Shown here in pieces: positions 7,947 through 18,600 of a stretch of DNA of 64,000 bases. A program made the translations under genes and the position numbers. The notes beneath the pieces are model-generated. The model worked only from the letters and a program-made list of their open reading frames with translations, had not been told where the DNA came from and made no database searches. Location: assembly GCA_029219385.1 (NCBI GenBank), contig JAQXTH010000040.1:93559-157558 (forward strand), written 5' to 3'. Origin of the DNA: Prevotellaceae bacterium. Its GTDB lineage: Bacteria > Bacteroidota > Bacteroidia > Bacteroidales > Bacteroidaceae. Every line of letters begins with the position of its first letter. The first letter of the stretch is position 1.

Positions 7947-10007
7947 TTAAAAATTAAATTTATAGTTCGCTCCCACTACGAAACAAAAACCGGGCTGAGG
8001 AATGGAACCATAATCATAATATCGACGCGACAACAAATTTTCAAGCGAGGCATAAACCTCATAGCGTGGTTTTGTATAATGCAACTTTAAGTCTATCAAT
8101 GTATAGGGTTTATAGTTACATTTAAAGGGAGTCGTACCACTATAGGAGAGATAAGAACCCATGCGTTCCTGCCATCTCACATGCCATGTGGCACCAAGAG
8201 CACCACATATTTCATGATCAAGCGAAGCCGTTATCTTATGACGCAGATAATCAAGTGCGTAATTTGACTGATAGATCTCAACATTGTCGTGGCGACGCTG
8301 ATAATTATAAACGTATGAAACTTTCATGCTGTTGAATATCTGACGCGGAGAAATGAGTTTCTTGAAATTAACCCCAACTGTTGTAAGCATCTGCCAATTA
8401 GACAATTTAAATGCCGTGGAATGATAAATGTCTTCGGCATCATACATCACCCAATCTATCATATTTGTGCCACGGCGATAAATTCCGCTGACATTAAAAA
8501 ACAGCCATTTATTTTTATAGTCCATGGCAAGTTTAAAAGTGGATGTCTTTTCCAGCTTCAAGCCGACATTGCCCTGTTGGGTCGGTGACTTATAATATAA
8601 TTCTGTAAAAGTCGGCATACGCATAGACTTATTCCATGATGCATAGAACTTAAAGCCGGACGATAAACTATAACTGATATCAACTCCCGGATAAAAACGA
8701 TAATCCTCGTCAACTGCCGTATTTCTGTTAGCCATCACACCGATATTGGCAGAAAAACTGCCAAGTATAATTGCATGTTCCAAAAAAGAACTCATATTGG
8801 TGCGATTGTCGCGATGATCGTAATAACGACCTGATTTGTGTTCTATACCAACATATTGATTTTCTTCCAAAGGTTTTCCAAGGTTGGTCGACAAAATACC
8901 CTCGTGGCGCAATTCTAATCCAAAGGCCGTTTGTCCAAGCAACCAACTGCCACTACCACACAAACGAGCTGAAGTCACATCAGTGCGGTGAAAGTTTTCA
9001 CCGGTTGTACTACTTCTGATCAATTGAAAATGATCATAATTACGAACAAAAGATACCGAGGGACTCAACTTGATTGCGCCCATTTTGTTTTCTCCCGAAA
9101 CAGCAGCCATATACCGCTGTCCCTCTTCCCATTGATTTGGATATTTTGCGGAATAAAAAGTATTGGCACCATAACGTTGGTCACTAAAACCGGCCTGCCA
9201 ACTCACTTTTACATAATCATCTGAATATCTACCACTATAAAATATACGCTTGCGGTTAAAATCGCTGTTTGTCACAGCACCATCAGTACGAAAATAATCT
9301 GTTGACAAACTATTGGAAGTCTTCTTCAAAGCCAAATCTACTTTGCCGCCACCGCCCGCAACACCGTAAGAACCACCTTCGGCATGAATGGTTGCACCCG
9401 AAGAAGTTGCGTTGCGCGTGATAATATTTATAATTCCATTGAGCGATTGGCTTCCAAAAGTGCGGGCCGAAGCTCCGTTGAGCACCTCAATGCGCTCAAT
9501 GTCTGCCGGTGAAACAGGAAAATCCGCACTTAAATGACCTGTTTGAGGATTGTTGATGTTAATTCCATTGAGCAAAATGGTAATTTGATCAAAGGTGCCC
9601 CCACCAAGCGAAATGTCTGTCTGCACTCCAAACGCACCTCTTTGGCGAACATCAATCTCGGGACAAATTTTCAAAACGTCGTTAATGGTTTGACATTTCG
9701 CATTTTCAATCTCTTGTCGTGTAATCACGACTACCTTACTCCATGCCTCAGAGGCTGTGACAGGGAGTTGCGTACCGGTAATCACTGTTTCGCCAAGTCC
9801 GATGTCTGTCGAGCCAATGCTGTCTGTGACAATGTTGAGAGCGTCACTTCGCGTAGCAAGACACTCGTTGTGAGCCATAAACAAAGTCGACACTGCCAAA
9901 ACACCTATGCGGATTTCTTTTCCGATGCTGTTAAAGGCAGAATAACTTTTTCCGTTGTACTGACGAAAAACGACTACCGATTTAATAATTGGTTTTTTGT
10001 TAAACAT
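7947..10007 (-). CDS. TonB-dependent outer-membrane receptor, cobalamin-receptor (BtuB) type
   Basis: This 686-residue outer-membrane receptor has an N-terminal plug (about residues 70-200: LGETVITGTQLPVTASEAW, VVVITRQEIENAKCQTINDV, IERIEVLNGASARTFGSQS, GIINIITRNA) and a 22-strand-type barrel. Its last residue is phenylalanine (GANYKFNF). The long lead with RQYNGKSYSAFNSIGKEIRI matches what I recall from Bacteroidota vitamin B12 receptors, where R-x-W/Y-x-x-K/R-x-Y/F-x-x-F precedes the signal region. It takes energy from TonB to import a ligand, probably a corrinoid, though sequence alone cannot fix that. I found no complete cobalamin riboswitch in the 180 bases upstream. It is a single-gene unit, with no SusD partner or BtuFCD genes nearby. 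Confidence 0.85.
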   Translation of the reverse strand: MFNKKPIIKSVVVFRQYNGKSYSAFNSIGKEIRIGVLAVSTLFMAHNECLATRSDALNIVTDSIGSTDIGLGETVITGTQLPVTASEAWSKVVVITRQEIENAKCQTINDVLKICPEIDVRQRGAFGVQTDISLGGGTFDQITILLNGININNPQTGHLSADFPVSPADIERIEVLNGASARTFGSQSLNGIINIITRNATSSGATIHAEGGSYGVAGGGGKVDLALKKTSNSLSTDYFRTDGAVTNSDFNRKRIFYSGRYSDDYVKVSWQAGFSDQRYGANTFYSAKYPNQWEEGQRYMAAVSGENKMGAIKLSPSVSFVRNYDHFQLIRSSTTGENFHRTDVTSARLCGSGSWLLGQTAFGLELRHEGILSTNLGKPLEENQYVGIEHKSGRYYDHRDNRTNMSSFLEHAIILGSFSANIGVMANRNTAVDEDYRFYPGVDISYSLSSGFKFYASWNKSMRMPTFTELYYKSPTQQGNVGLKLEKTSTFKLAMDYKNKWLFFNVSGIYRRGTNMIDWVMYDAEDIYHSTAFKLSNWQMLTTVGVNFKKLISPRQIFNSMKVSYVYNYQRRHDNVEIYQSNYALDYLRHKITASLDHEICGALGATWHVRWQERMGSYLSYSGTTPFKCNYKPYTLIDLKLHYTKPRYEVYASLENLLSRRYYDYGSIPQPGFCFVVGANYKFNF

Positions 10008-10156
10008 AAAATTAGATATTAAAAATTAAACAATATAACCTGCCTCGCGCATTGCACAATACAGATTTTTTAGTGTTGTTTCATATCATAAACATAGTCA
10101 AATAAAATTGTAATTATAAATAGCAATAGATTATTTAAAAAAAAGAGGATATCGTC

Positions 10157-10186
10157 TTGGTTTTAAAAAATTAAGTGTTACCTTTG
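10157..10186 (+). promoter_or_regulatory. Strong Bacteroidota promoter of the structured RNA
   Basis: TTG at 10157-10159 is followed by exactly 19 bases and TACCTTTG at 10179-10186, an almost ideal -33/-7 pair. Predicted transcription starts near 10191, exactly where the closing stem of the downstream RNA begins. Confidence 0.75.
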
Positions 10187-10190
10187 CATT

Positions 10191-10365
10191 GGTTGCATCG
10201 GTCTGATCGGGATACTCGTCATTTTTTAACTTAATTTCCGAGACCGTTTTTCATATTAACGGCATGCCCTCCTATGTGTCGGAAACCCGCAATATGGAAG
10301 CCCTCAAATCCTTTTTATTTAGGAGTTTCATCACATCCACCGATGCAACCATTTTATTTTTTCTT
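10191..10365 (+). ncRNA. Structured small RNA, 6S RNA-like
   Basis: The transcript would begin GGTTGCATCGGT and end ACCGATGCAACC (10339-10350), a perfect 12-bp closing stem joining both ends of a molecule of about 160 bases. A T-rich tract (TTTTATTTTTTCTT) follows. Inside, GGATACTC can pair with GAGTTTC, and TTTCCGA (with AC after one mismatch) pairs with the GTCGGAAA segment. A hairpin (AAATCCT/AGGAGTTT) lies on the 3-prime side. A long rod with a central opening is the layout of 6S RNA (ssrS), which binds sigma-70 RNA polymerase. The 3-prime tract overlaps the end of the convergent glycosyltransferase gene. Being a structured RNA is well supported; the 6S identity is inference from shape and length. 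Confidence 0.7.
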
Positions 10366-11244
10366 ATTATATAAAAGACAGGCAAAATATCCTAATTTGT
10401 AGATACTGAAAATCCACACACGTGGTTTTGTCATCAACAGCCCATACTCCATGCGTCCAAATATTTTGTGCCACAACCTTATGAGCCATAACAACGACAT
10501 TCGCTGCAATTTCATTGCAATTCTTGATATACGAATGTGCTGCTGATAAAACACATCAAGCCCGTTTAATACCTGCAAGGCCTGATGAGTTTTCTTTATA
10601 AAACTACTATTACTGTCAATACCGGTGTGAATTAACGGATTGTTGATATGCACCACCTCCACTCCAAGCCTCATTAAATCGATACCCAAAATAGTGTCTT
10701 CATAACCATATTGATAACAACGCGAATCAAATCTGATAGAATCAAACACACTGCGTCTTATCAACAAATTAAAAGTGCTGAATTTTTCATAGGGATGGTG
10801 TTTGCGATAATCCAACGCTCGCCATGTTGCCGCCGAGTGTTCATAACGATACCTTAATTGGTTTGAAGCCCCCATGTCTTCTTCTCTCACCTCTATACCA
10901 CCACACACCACATCGTGTTCGGCCGCAACCTTAATATATTTCTCTATGAAATCATCATTTGCCACACGCGCATCGCTATCAATGATAATCAAGAAAGGAT
11001 AAGCTGCCAATTGCGACATCTTGTTGACAATAAAAGCACGCCCGATATTTTGTGGTTCGTTGACAAGACGACAATGTTCCAATTCTCCGAGTTTAGTCAA
11101 CGCCTCAACTACCGATTGGTCTGTGCTGCAATCATTGCCGATGATTATTTCATAGTCTATTCGCGCCAACAAACACGATTTTCTCAACTCTCCGACAAGC
11201 GCAGTACAATCAAAATTATATACCGGAATTAAAATGGAAATCAT
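10354..11244 (-). CDS. Family 2 glycosyltransferase
   Basis: This 296-residue GT-A fold enzyme moves a sugar from a nucleotide donor. It opens MISILIPVYNFD, with GNDCSTDQS, the metal-binding IIIDSDARV, and the acceptor-side RCYQYGYEDTILG. A positively charged, hydrophobic C terminus without clear transmembrane helices suggests peripheral association with the inner membrane. It starts 9 bases after the S9 peptidase stop and closes the yidC operon. The acceptor is unknown; lipopolysaccharide or capsule glycan is the usual role for such single genes. Confidence 0.9.
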   Translation of the reverse strand: MISILIPVYNFDCTALVGELRKSCLLARIDYEIIIGNDCSTDQSVVEALTKLGELEHCRLVNEPQNIGRAFIVNKMSQLAAYPFLIIIDSDARVANDDFIEKYIKVAAEHDVVCGGIEVREEDMGASNQLRYRYEHSAATWRALDYRKHHPYEKFSTFNLLIRRSVFDSIRFDSRCYQYGYEDTILGIDLMRLGVEVVHINNPLIHTGIDSNSSFIKKTHQALQVLNGLDVFYQQHIRISRIAMKLQRMSLLWLIRLWHKIFGRMEYGLLMTKPRVWIFSIYKLGYFACLLYNKKK

Positions 11245-11253
11245 CTCTTCAAC

Positions 11254-13428
11254 TTATTTTAGCCACCTGTCAAGCCAATCAAAAAAAGTGCGCTGCCAAA
11301 GAATGCCATTTTGAGGTTTTAAAACCCAATGGTTTTCGTCAGGGAAAAGGAGCAAACGCGATGGAATGCCACGCATCTGTGCAGCCTGAAATGCCGACTC
11401 TGCCTGCGTAAACATAATGCGATAATCCAACATGCCATGTATGCACAAAATCGGAGTGTCCCACTTGTCAACACTGAGATGGGGAGAGTCTTCGTAGACC
11501 TTTCGAGAGCTCTCAACGTCTCTTCTCCATGGGGCAGCCTTCAAATCCCAGTTAGGGAACCAAAGTTCATCGGTCTCGACATACTGCTGTTGTGTATTAT
11601 AAATTCCGTCGTGAGCAATAAAGGCTTTGAATCTTCCCTCGTGATGACCGGCAAGCCAATAGACAGAGTAACCGCCAAAACTGGCTCCAACACATCCCAA
11701 TTTATCTTTGTCAACGTATTCTTCGCGACACATATCATCAATAGCCGACAAATAGTCTTTCATGCAAAACCCCGTATAATCACCACTGATAGCCTCAAGC
11801 CACTCCTTGCCAAAACCGGGCACACCGCGTCGAGAAGGTAATACAACAATATAGCCCTGCGACGCCATAAGTTGAAAATTCCACCGATAACTCCAAGACT
11901 GACTTACGGCACTCTGAGGTCCCCCTTGGCAAAAAAGCAGTGTGGGATATTTTTTTGTCTTATCAAAGTAGGGAGGATAAACAACCCAGCAAAGCATCTT
12001 CTTATTGTCGACTGTCGTTACCCAACGTTCCTTTACCTCGCTCATTTCGATTTTATTGAAGAAATCATCATTCTCATGCGTTATGCGAGAAAGATTTGTT
12101 TCTTTTTTTGCCTTGGTATCGAGCACATATAACTCATCAGCCTCACTCATTGAGTGCCTCTTTACGAGCAAACAACCGTTGGAAGAAATACTTCCACACA
12201 ATACATAATCATAATCACCCTCAGTCAATTGCTTCACCTTGCCATCCAAAGTAACAGAATACACTTGAGTGGTGCCATGCCATGTGGCAGTAAAATATAT
12301 GCAACGACTGTTTAAGTCCCAACAATAACTATCAACACCCGACTCAATACTTTCTGCAGGATATATCTTTTTTCCTGTTTCAACTTCATATACACACAAC
12401 CGGGCAATATCGCTCTCATAGCCATCGCGCTCCATCGAAGACCACGCAATAAATTTTCCATCGGGTGAATATTTAGGTGCAACATCATATCCCATGTTAC
12501 AATCCAATTCATCAGACTTTGCCTGATTTTCGAGGCTCATGGTATAATCATATTGAGGTTGTTTAAACCCCTGAGGCTTGCAGATATTCACCACGCTGCC
12601 CGAAGACACATTATAAAGAAACACATCACTATCGGTAGACATGGCGTATGCCTTTCCCGTTTTTTTGCGACAGGAATAAGCAATCGTTTTGCTATCGGGA
12701 CTCCATGCAAGTTCCTCTATGCCTCCAAAAGGAAGTGACGGACATTCAAACGGTTCTCCGTTTAAAACATCTTTTTCTTTGCCAATCCCCTCGTTCAATG
12801 AAAAATCTGCCACAAACGGATGAGGTATAGTTTTCACAAAATGGTCCCAATGTTTATACATCATGTCATCAATAACCATTCCGGAAGACTTTGACAAGTC
12901 ATTTGGATTTTTCCTTATAGAAGAATTGTTCTCCACTTCACGCACAAGAATAATTTTCTTTTCATCTGGCGAAAGCAAAAAGCCCTCTATGTCCTCATCT
13001 TTCTTTGTTGTTTTCACTTGTCTGCAATTGGAACCGTCAACATCAGATATCCACAACTTACCATCGGCAGCAAACAACAACTGTTGGTCATTATTGATAA
13101 ACACCGCGTCGCGTTCAGAACGAGAAGTTGAAGTAAGGCTCTTTGTTTCACACGTCTCCAAATCCGTTATATGCAAAATCGAATGGCTTTTATTCTTTTC
13201 AACACTGTAATATGTCACATTATATACCAAGCCTCTGCCGTTTGCAGAAATCGACGCATTGCCGATACGCCCCATTGCCCAAAGTATTTCGGGGGTCATT
13301 AGCCCACCTTTATTCACTGTGACAACACTGCGACCTATAACTTCGTCATCACATAGTTTGTCGTTTTCTGCCATTACCACAACACTAATCATTAAAAAAA
13401 CAAATAATATTTTTTTCATTTTCTGCAA
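11254..13428 (-). CDS. Secreted S9-family dipeptidyl-peptidase (DPP5-like)
   Basis: This is a 724-residue prolyl-oligopeptidase-family enzyme. It has an N-terminal signal peptide (about residues 1-20), a seven-bladed propeller part with TolB-like repeats (IEELAWSPDSKTIAYSC, APKYSPDGKFIAWSS), and a C-terminal hydrolase domain. The catalytic serine is in GASFGGYSVYW (about 583), the aspartate in HGMLDYRIMF (about 666) and the histidine in PDENHWVLKP (about 698). Size and layout resemble periplasmic DPP5 of Porphyromonas, which removes dipeptides from incoming peptides. It follows yidC by 26 bases. A second ATG three codons in (13419) could also serve as start. Confidence 0.88.
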   Translation of the reverse strand: MQKMKKILFVFLMISVVVMAENDKLCDDEVIGRSVVTVNKGGLMTPEILWAMGRIGNASISANGRGLVYNVTYYSVEKNKSHSILHITDLETCETKSLTSTSRSERDAVFINNDQQLLFAADGKLWISDVDGSNCRQVKTTKKDEDIEGFLLSPDEKKIILVREVENNSSIRKNPNDLSKSSGMVIDDMMYKHWDHFVKTIPHPFVADFSLNEGIGKEKDVLNGEPFECPSLPFGGIEELAWSPDSKTIAYSCRKKTGKAYAMSTDSDVFLYNVSSGSVVNICKPQGFKQPQYDYTMSLENQAKSDELDCNMGYDVAPKYSPDGKFIAWSSMERDGYESDIARLCVYEVETGKKIYPAESIESGVDSYCWDLNSRCIYFTATWHGTTQVYSVTLDGKVKQLTEGDYDYVLCGSISSNGCLLVKRHSMSEADELYVLDTKAKKETNLSRITHENDDFFNKIEMSEVKERWVTTVDNKKMLCWVVYPPYFDKTKKYPTLLFCQGGPQSAVSQSWSYRWNFQLMASQGYIVVLPSRRGVPGFGKEWLEAISGDYTGFCMKDYLSAIDDMCREEYVDKDKLGCVGASFGGYSVYWLAGHHEGRFKAFIAHDGIYNTQQQYVETDELWFPNWDLKAAPWRRDVESSRKVYEDSPHLSVDKWDTPILCIHGMLDYRIMFTQAESAFQAAQMRGIPSRLLLFPDENHWVLKPQNGILWQRTFFDWLDRWLK

Positions 13429-13454
13429 ATCACTACATTATTTATATACAACTA

Positions 13455-15323
13455 CTACTTGCGTTTCATTTGCTGTTGCTTTTCCTGCAATTCCTGCATG
13501 GCTTTCAATCGCGCAGCGATACCACTCATCTTCTTTGGATTGTCTTTATTCTTGCGATAGTTCTCTTCAAGTTTGGCAAGAAGTTTTGCTTCGTCTGTGC
13601 GCCAACGCAAGAACCACATGGTCACAGCAGAACCAAACAACGATATAAAATAATAGTAATTCAATCCGGAACCATAGTCATTGAAATAGAAGAAAAACAT
13701 CACCGGCATGAGCATCATCATCCATTGCATCATTTTCATCTGCCCACCTTGTTGCATAGCCATTGTGTCGCGCTGCATTCTCATGTTAAGCCAAGAATAT
13801 AGCAGGTTGCTCACACAGAACAAAACACAGAAAATACTTAAATGGTCTCCTATTAGCCAAATATCCTTATCCCAAGTCAGAATATTTTCGTATGTAGACA
13901 AATCGTCGGCCCACAAAAACGGTTGCTGGCGCAGTTCTATCGCATTTGGCACAAAATTGTACATTGCAATCCAGATAGGCATCTGTATCAACATCGGTAA
14001 ACAACCACCCATAGGATTGGCACCATATTGACTATAAAGCTGCATCATTTCCTGCTGTTTTTTTAATGCGTCTTCCTGATTGGGATATTTTTTGTTGATT
14101 TCTTCAACCTTCGGTCTCAGTACCCTCATTTTTGCACTCGACAAATAACTCTTCTTTGTGGCAGGATAAACAATTAGTTTCAATATCAATGTTATGACAA
14201 GCAAAACAATGCCCATTGACAGGCCAATTGAGGTTAGTCCATCAAACAAATAAATTGTGATATATTTGTTGATGTATTTAAAGAGTGGCCAACCGAGATA
14301 GACGAGTTCTTCCAATCCAAGATCACGCCCATCAAGCGATAGCAGATTTGTCTTTTGCAAAAGCCTATACTTGTTTGGTCCTATATATAGCTGCATTTTT
14401 GTAGGCTGTTTGCCACTCGGATCAAAAGATGTCTTCATTCGAGCTGTGTAATAAGAGAGTTCTCCACTACCCTTTTCAAGCGGCGATGTTGTTAGAACAA
14501 CATTCTTAAAATCATTATAACCAATCAGCACATAACTGAAAAACTGATTTTTAAACGCCACCCATTCGAGTGTTTCTTCCAACTCCTCTTCTTCGGCTTT
14601 TTCTGCCCTGAGATAATCTGTATCGTCACCCTTTATCTTATAGGTAATTGAAGAGCGTTGCTGCTCGAAAAGATGTCCGCGTTCCTGTTGTGCAACAGTG
14701 TCGTTCCACTCAACAAGCATACTTTTGTTTCCTGCAGCAAAATGTCTCTCCAAGCCATTTCCGCAGATCGTCATATCAACCATATATGACCCACTATGCA
14801 ACAGATAGTCTATCTTGATACTACTTCCATCTACACCCTTGGCTACAAGCGACAGCGTGGAGTCCGTAAATACCTGCGGTGTGAAATACAAATCTTTTGT
14901 ATTTATATTTTCCGTTTTCGTTTCAACGACGAAGTTTAATTCCGAGCAATTCTCATCAAACAAAACAACGGGATTTTTCTCTTGATTTTTAAACTGTTTC
15001 AAGACAGCCTTTTCAACAACACCGCCACAAGTATTGATATTCAGTTTTACTAACTCATTTTGCAATGTCAACACTTCCTTCTTTCCGTGCATAGATATGC
15101 CAAACAACGCTGTTGTATCGAGCCCAAGAGTGTCTGCTTTAACGCGAGCAATGCTGTCTGCCTCATTTTGTTTGATTGTCTCAGCCAATACAGCCTTGGC
15201 GCGAGCCTCGTCTGCCTCTGCTTTTTGAGCTTCCAACTCCTCTTGCGAAGGACTGTTTAAAATACCAAAACCAATAATAACACCTGCAATGAGCAGAATA
15301 CCGATAACTGTGTCTCTATTCAT
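13455..15323 (-). CDS. yidC: YidC membrane protein insertase
   Basis: YidC inserts and folds inner-membrane proteins, alone or with Sec. Residues 1-22 form the first membrane helix (RDTVIGILLIAGVIIGFG). A large periplasmic domain of about 320 residues follows, then the conserved 60-kDa insertase core: helix GIVLLVITLILKLIVYP, the cytoplasmic hairpin with SSAKMRVLRPKVEEI, GGCLPMLIQMPIWIAMYN, and the final helices near MMLMPVMFFFY. Length 622 fits the phylum. The C terminus is lysine-rich (EKQQQMKRK), as in forms that touch the ribosome. It is the first gene of an operon with the S9 peptidase and glycosyltransferase. Confidence 0.97.
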   Translation of the reverse strand: MNRDTVIGILLIAGVIIGFGILNSPSQEELEAQKAEADEARAKAVLAETIKQNEADSIARVKADTLGLDTTALFGISMHGKKEVLTLQNELVKLNINTCGGVVEKAVLKQFKNQEKNPVVLFDENCSELNFVVETKTENINTKDLYFTPQVFTDSTLSLVAKGVDGSSIKIDYLLHSGSYMVDMTICGNGLERHFAAGNKSMLVEWNDTVAQQERGHLFEQQRSSITYKIKGDDTDYLRAEKAEEEELEETLEWVAFKNQFFSYVLIGYNDFKNVVLTTSPLEKGSGELSYYTARMKTSFDPSGKQPTKMQLYIGPNKYRLLQKTNLLSLDGRDLGLEELVYLGWPLFKYINKYITIYLFDGLTSIGLSMGIVLLVITLILKLIVYPATKKSYLSSAKMRVLRPKVEEINKKYPNQEDALKKQQEMMQLYSQYGANPMGGCLPMLIQMPIWIAMYNFVPNAIELRQQPFLWADDLSTYENILTWDKDIWLIGDHLSIFCVLFCVSNLLYSWLNMRMQRDTMAMQQGGQMKMMQWMMMLMPVMFFFYFNDYGSGLNYYYFISLFGSAVTMWFLRWRTDEAKLLAKLEENYRKNKDNPKKMSGIAARLKAMQELQEKQQQMKRK

Positions 15324-15448
15324 GTTGATTTAAATTTCTTTTACTAGTATCAATTACACAATATTATGCAAAAGTAATGATTAAACACGGATTTTCACAC
15401 AAACGTGTGTAAATATTAGTCGATCAGCATGATTTGAGAACAATATTC

Positions 15449-15478
15449 TTGCTTTTTTAATATATTTTATTATCTTTG
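15449..15478 (+). promoter_or_regulatory. Promoter of the GH95 gene
   Basis: TTG at 15449-15451 and TATCTTTG at 15471-15478 are separated by 19 bases, an excellent Bacteroidota promoter. Transcription should start near 15485, leaving a leader of about 120 bases before the ATG at 15607. I see no obvious riboswitch in the leader. Confidence 0.7.
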
Positions 15479-15606
15479 CGACTACAAGTTGAAAGTGGCT
15501 GCAACTCGACAGAAAATCAGCAATTATCTCTATTCGCTCGATTTGCACGACTTTTGCGAACTATACACACAAATTAGATAATAACAAAATAATAACAACT
15601 CACACC

Positions 15607-18600
15607 ATGAAGAAACTTACACTACTGTTTGTTCTCGCCCTATCTTATATTTTGGGAGCAAACGCACAAGGCACTATGCCGGAGTTCTCTACCGAAGGAG
15701 ACACCGTATGGTACTACATCCAATTTAAAACCGGCGGACACTGCCTCTCCGCCCCCTCTGCCACATCGGGAGTGCTCGTCACTGCCAACAAGAGCAACGA
15801 AACAAACCAGAAATGGGCACTCATAGGCACAAAAGACAATTTCACACTTGTCAACAAGACAGGAACGAAAGTATCTTTCTCAAGCAGCCGATTTCGCGCT
15901 ACCACCGGCACAGGCGTTTCACTGAGACTTATTGCCGGCAGCAGTTGTTGGGAAATCCAACGCACAACCTCAACCTTGTGTATGAACCAATGGGGAGGAA
16001 CCTCCGTTGGCGTACAGTTGGGCGAATACAACGCCGGAGACAACAACAACGGACTTAATTTTGTGTTGGCGCAAAGCGTCATGCCAAAATTCTCTGACGC
16101 AGAAAATGAATATTGGTATTTCCTTTCGTTTGCCAACAGCAACAACACAATCATCGACAATGGAGCAGGCAACAACGCCACAATCACATCGGCTGACCCC
16201 GTAGACGGTCAATTATGGAAATTTGTCGGCACGAGCGACAACTTCCAACTTGTCAGCAAAAAAGGAAACTATGCTTATATCTTTGGTTCGGGCAACTCTG
16301 CAAGACTGCGCACACGCACCACTACACCATACAGCGGTGGTTTTTCACTCGTCGAGACAACAAACGCAACATATACTCCCGCATGGGAAATTAAAGCAAA
16401 TGCGGTTACTGTCGAAAACGCTTATTTCAACCAATGGGCCGGCACCGCGATAGGAAATCCCATAGGTCTGTATAAAATTGGAGATTCCGGCAACCCTCTT
16501 TCCATTATAAGTCCGGACAAAATGGTCTATGATGACTATAAAGTGAGTGGTGTTACATCGTTCACCCCACAAAATCCCCTGACACTTTGGTATGACACTC
16601 CCGCCACATTGACAAAAGTGTTAAACAAATGGATGGAGTACTCTCTCCCGATAGGCAACGGCCAACTTGGAGCAAGCATTTTTGGAGGAGTTGCCGTTGA
16701 CGAAATTCAATTTAATGAAAAAACTCTCTGGACCGGTGGCCCCAACGACATGGGCTCTTACGGAAACTACAAAAATTTTGGCAGTGTACTGGTGACAAAT
16801 CTCAGTGATGATTTTGACTACTCTACCGACCACATGGCAAAAAACTATGTTAGATACCTTGACATCGAAACTGCTACTGCCGGTGTTAACTTCACCAATG
16901 CAAGCGAAACAACCACATACACACGCAGATATATCTCGTCGACCAACGACAAAGTGATTGCTGTGTTATACAAAGCCGATGGTCCGGAAAAACTCAACTT
17001 GCGCTTCTCATATAGTCCGGGACAAGACATCAACGCCCCAACACCGACATACAATGGTGCGACCGCCACATTTGGTTCAAAGTTGACTACCGTGACATAC
17101 AACACCACATTTAAAGTGGTCGGTGATCCTGAAGCGCAAATCACAGCCACAGACAAAGGAATAGAAATTGCCAACACAAGCCAGGCACTACTAATTCTCA
17201 CCGCGTTGACCGACTACAACCCCGACAATGCTGCGTGTACAGGTCTCTATGCCGATGTCTCGGCAGAAGCAAATGATCGTATTGAAAAGGCTGTTCAAAA
17301 AGGTTGGCAACAACTCTACGACGATCATGTAAAAACGTTCCAATCATATATGGGCAGAGTAAAACTCACCCTTGGAAATGCTTCTACAAACCTTCCCACA
17401 AACCAACTTGTTGACAACTATAACAGCAACAAAAACGTCACCGGCACAGAACCCGATGTACTTTTCCTCGAACAACTATACTTTGCCTATGGTCGCTATC
17501 TTGAAATAAGTAGTTCGCTTGGCATAGACGTGCCAAACAACCTGCAAGGCATTTGGAACAACAAGTCTAACGCTCCTTGGAACTCTGACATACATTCCAA
17601 CATCAATATTCAGATGAATTATTGGCCGGCAGAGCCCACCAACCTATCAGAAGCACATCTGCCTTTCTTAAATTACATTATAAATATGTCATCGCGACCA
17701 AACTGGAAAAAAGCCGCCACAACTTATGGAAAAGTCAACAAAGGCTGGACCTGCTTCACAGAGAACAACATCTTTGGTGGAATGTCAACATGGGGTAACA
17801 ACTATTTTGTTGCCAATGTGTGGTATTGCACCCACTTGTGGCAACATTATCGTTACACACTCGACAAAGATTTCCTCGTCAAGGCTTTCCCCGCCATGTA
17901 TAGTGCTGCACAATTCTGGATGGAACGCATGATAGAAGACCGCGGATATTCTTCACTCAACATTTCTCCCGATGGCACATTGGTAGCGCCAAACGAATAT
18001 TCGCCCGAACAAGATGCCCACAACTCAGAAGACGGAACTGCTCATGCCCAGCAACTCATATACTACAACTTTAAAGCCGTACGTCAGGCAATTGACATTC
18101 TCGGAGGAGAAAGCGGTGTCACTCAACAGGAGATTGAACAACTCGACCAATATCTTGAAAAAACAGATAAAGGCCTTCACACAGAAATCTATACTGCAAA
18201 CACCTCTATCAACTCTACCTGGACCAATCCACGCAATGGTGTGAAAAAAGGCGACCTTTTATTACGCGAATGGAAATATTCGCCTTATTCTGTGAGCAAC
18301 GACCCCGGCCATCGCCACCTCTCCCATCTCATGGCTCTCTACCCGCTTGATCAAATTTCATCAACAAGCCCATACTTTACCCCGGCCGTCAACTCACTAA
18401 AACTCCGTGGCGATGCAGCCACAGGTTGGTCTATGGGTTGGAAAGTAAATCTTTGGGCACGCGCTCTTGACGGAGACCACGCCCATATAATCCTCCACAA
18501 TGCTCTCAAGCACTCCACAGACTATGGCACAAACCAATATGCCGGTGGTGTCTACTACAATCTATACGATTCTCACTCGCCATTCCAAATCGACGGCAAC

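Noticed and set aside
10008..10190. Cobalamin riboswitch ahead of the TonB receptor
   Set aside because: Only a short GC patch recalls the element; the B12 box and the P3-P6 core cannot be laid out in this AT-rich stretch.
10191..10350. Reading the structured element as a leader of the TonB receptor on the minus strand
   Set aside because: The promoter, exact start and T tract all fit plus-strand transcription, away from the receptor gene.
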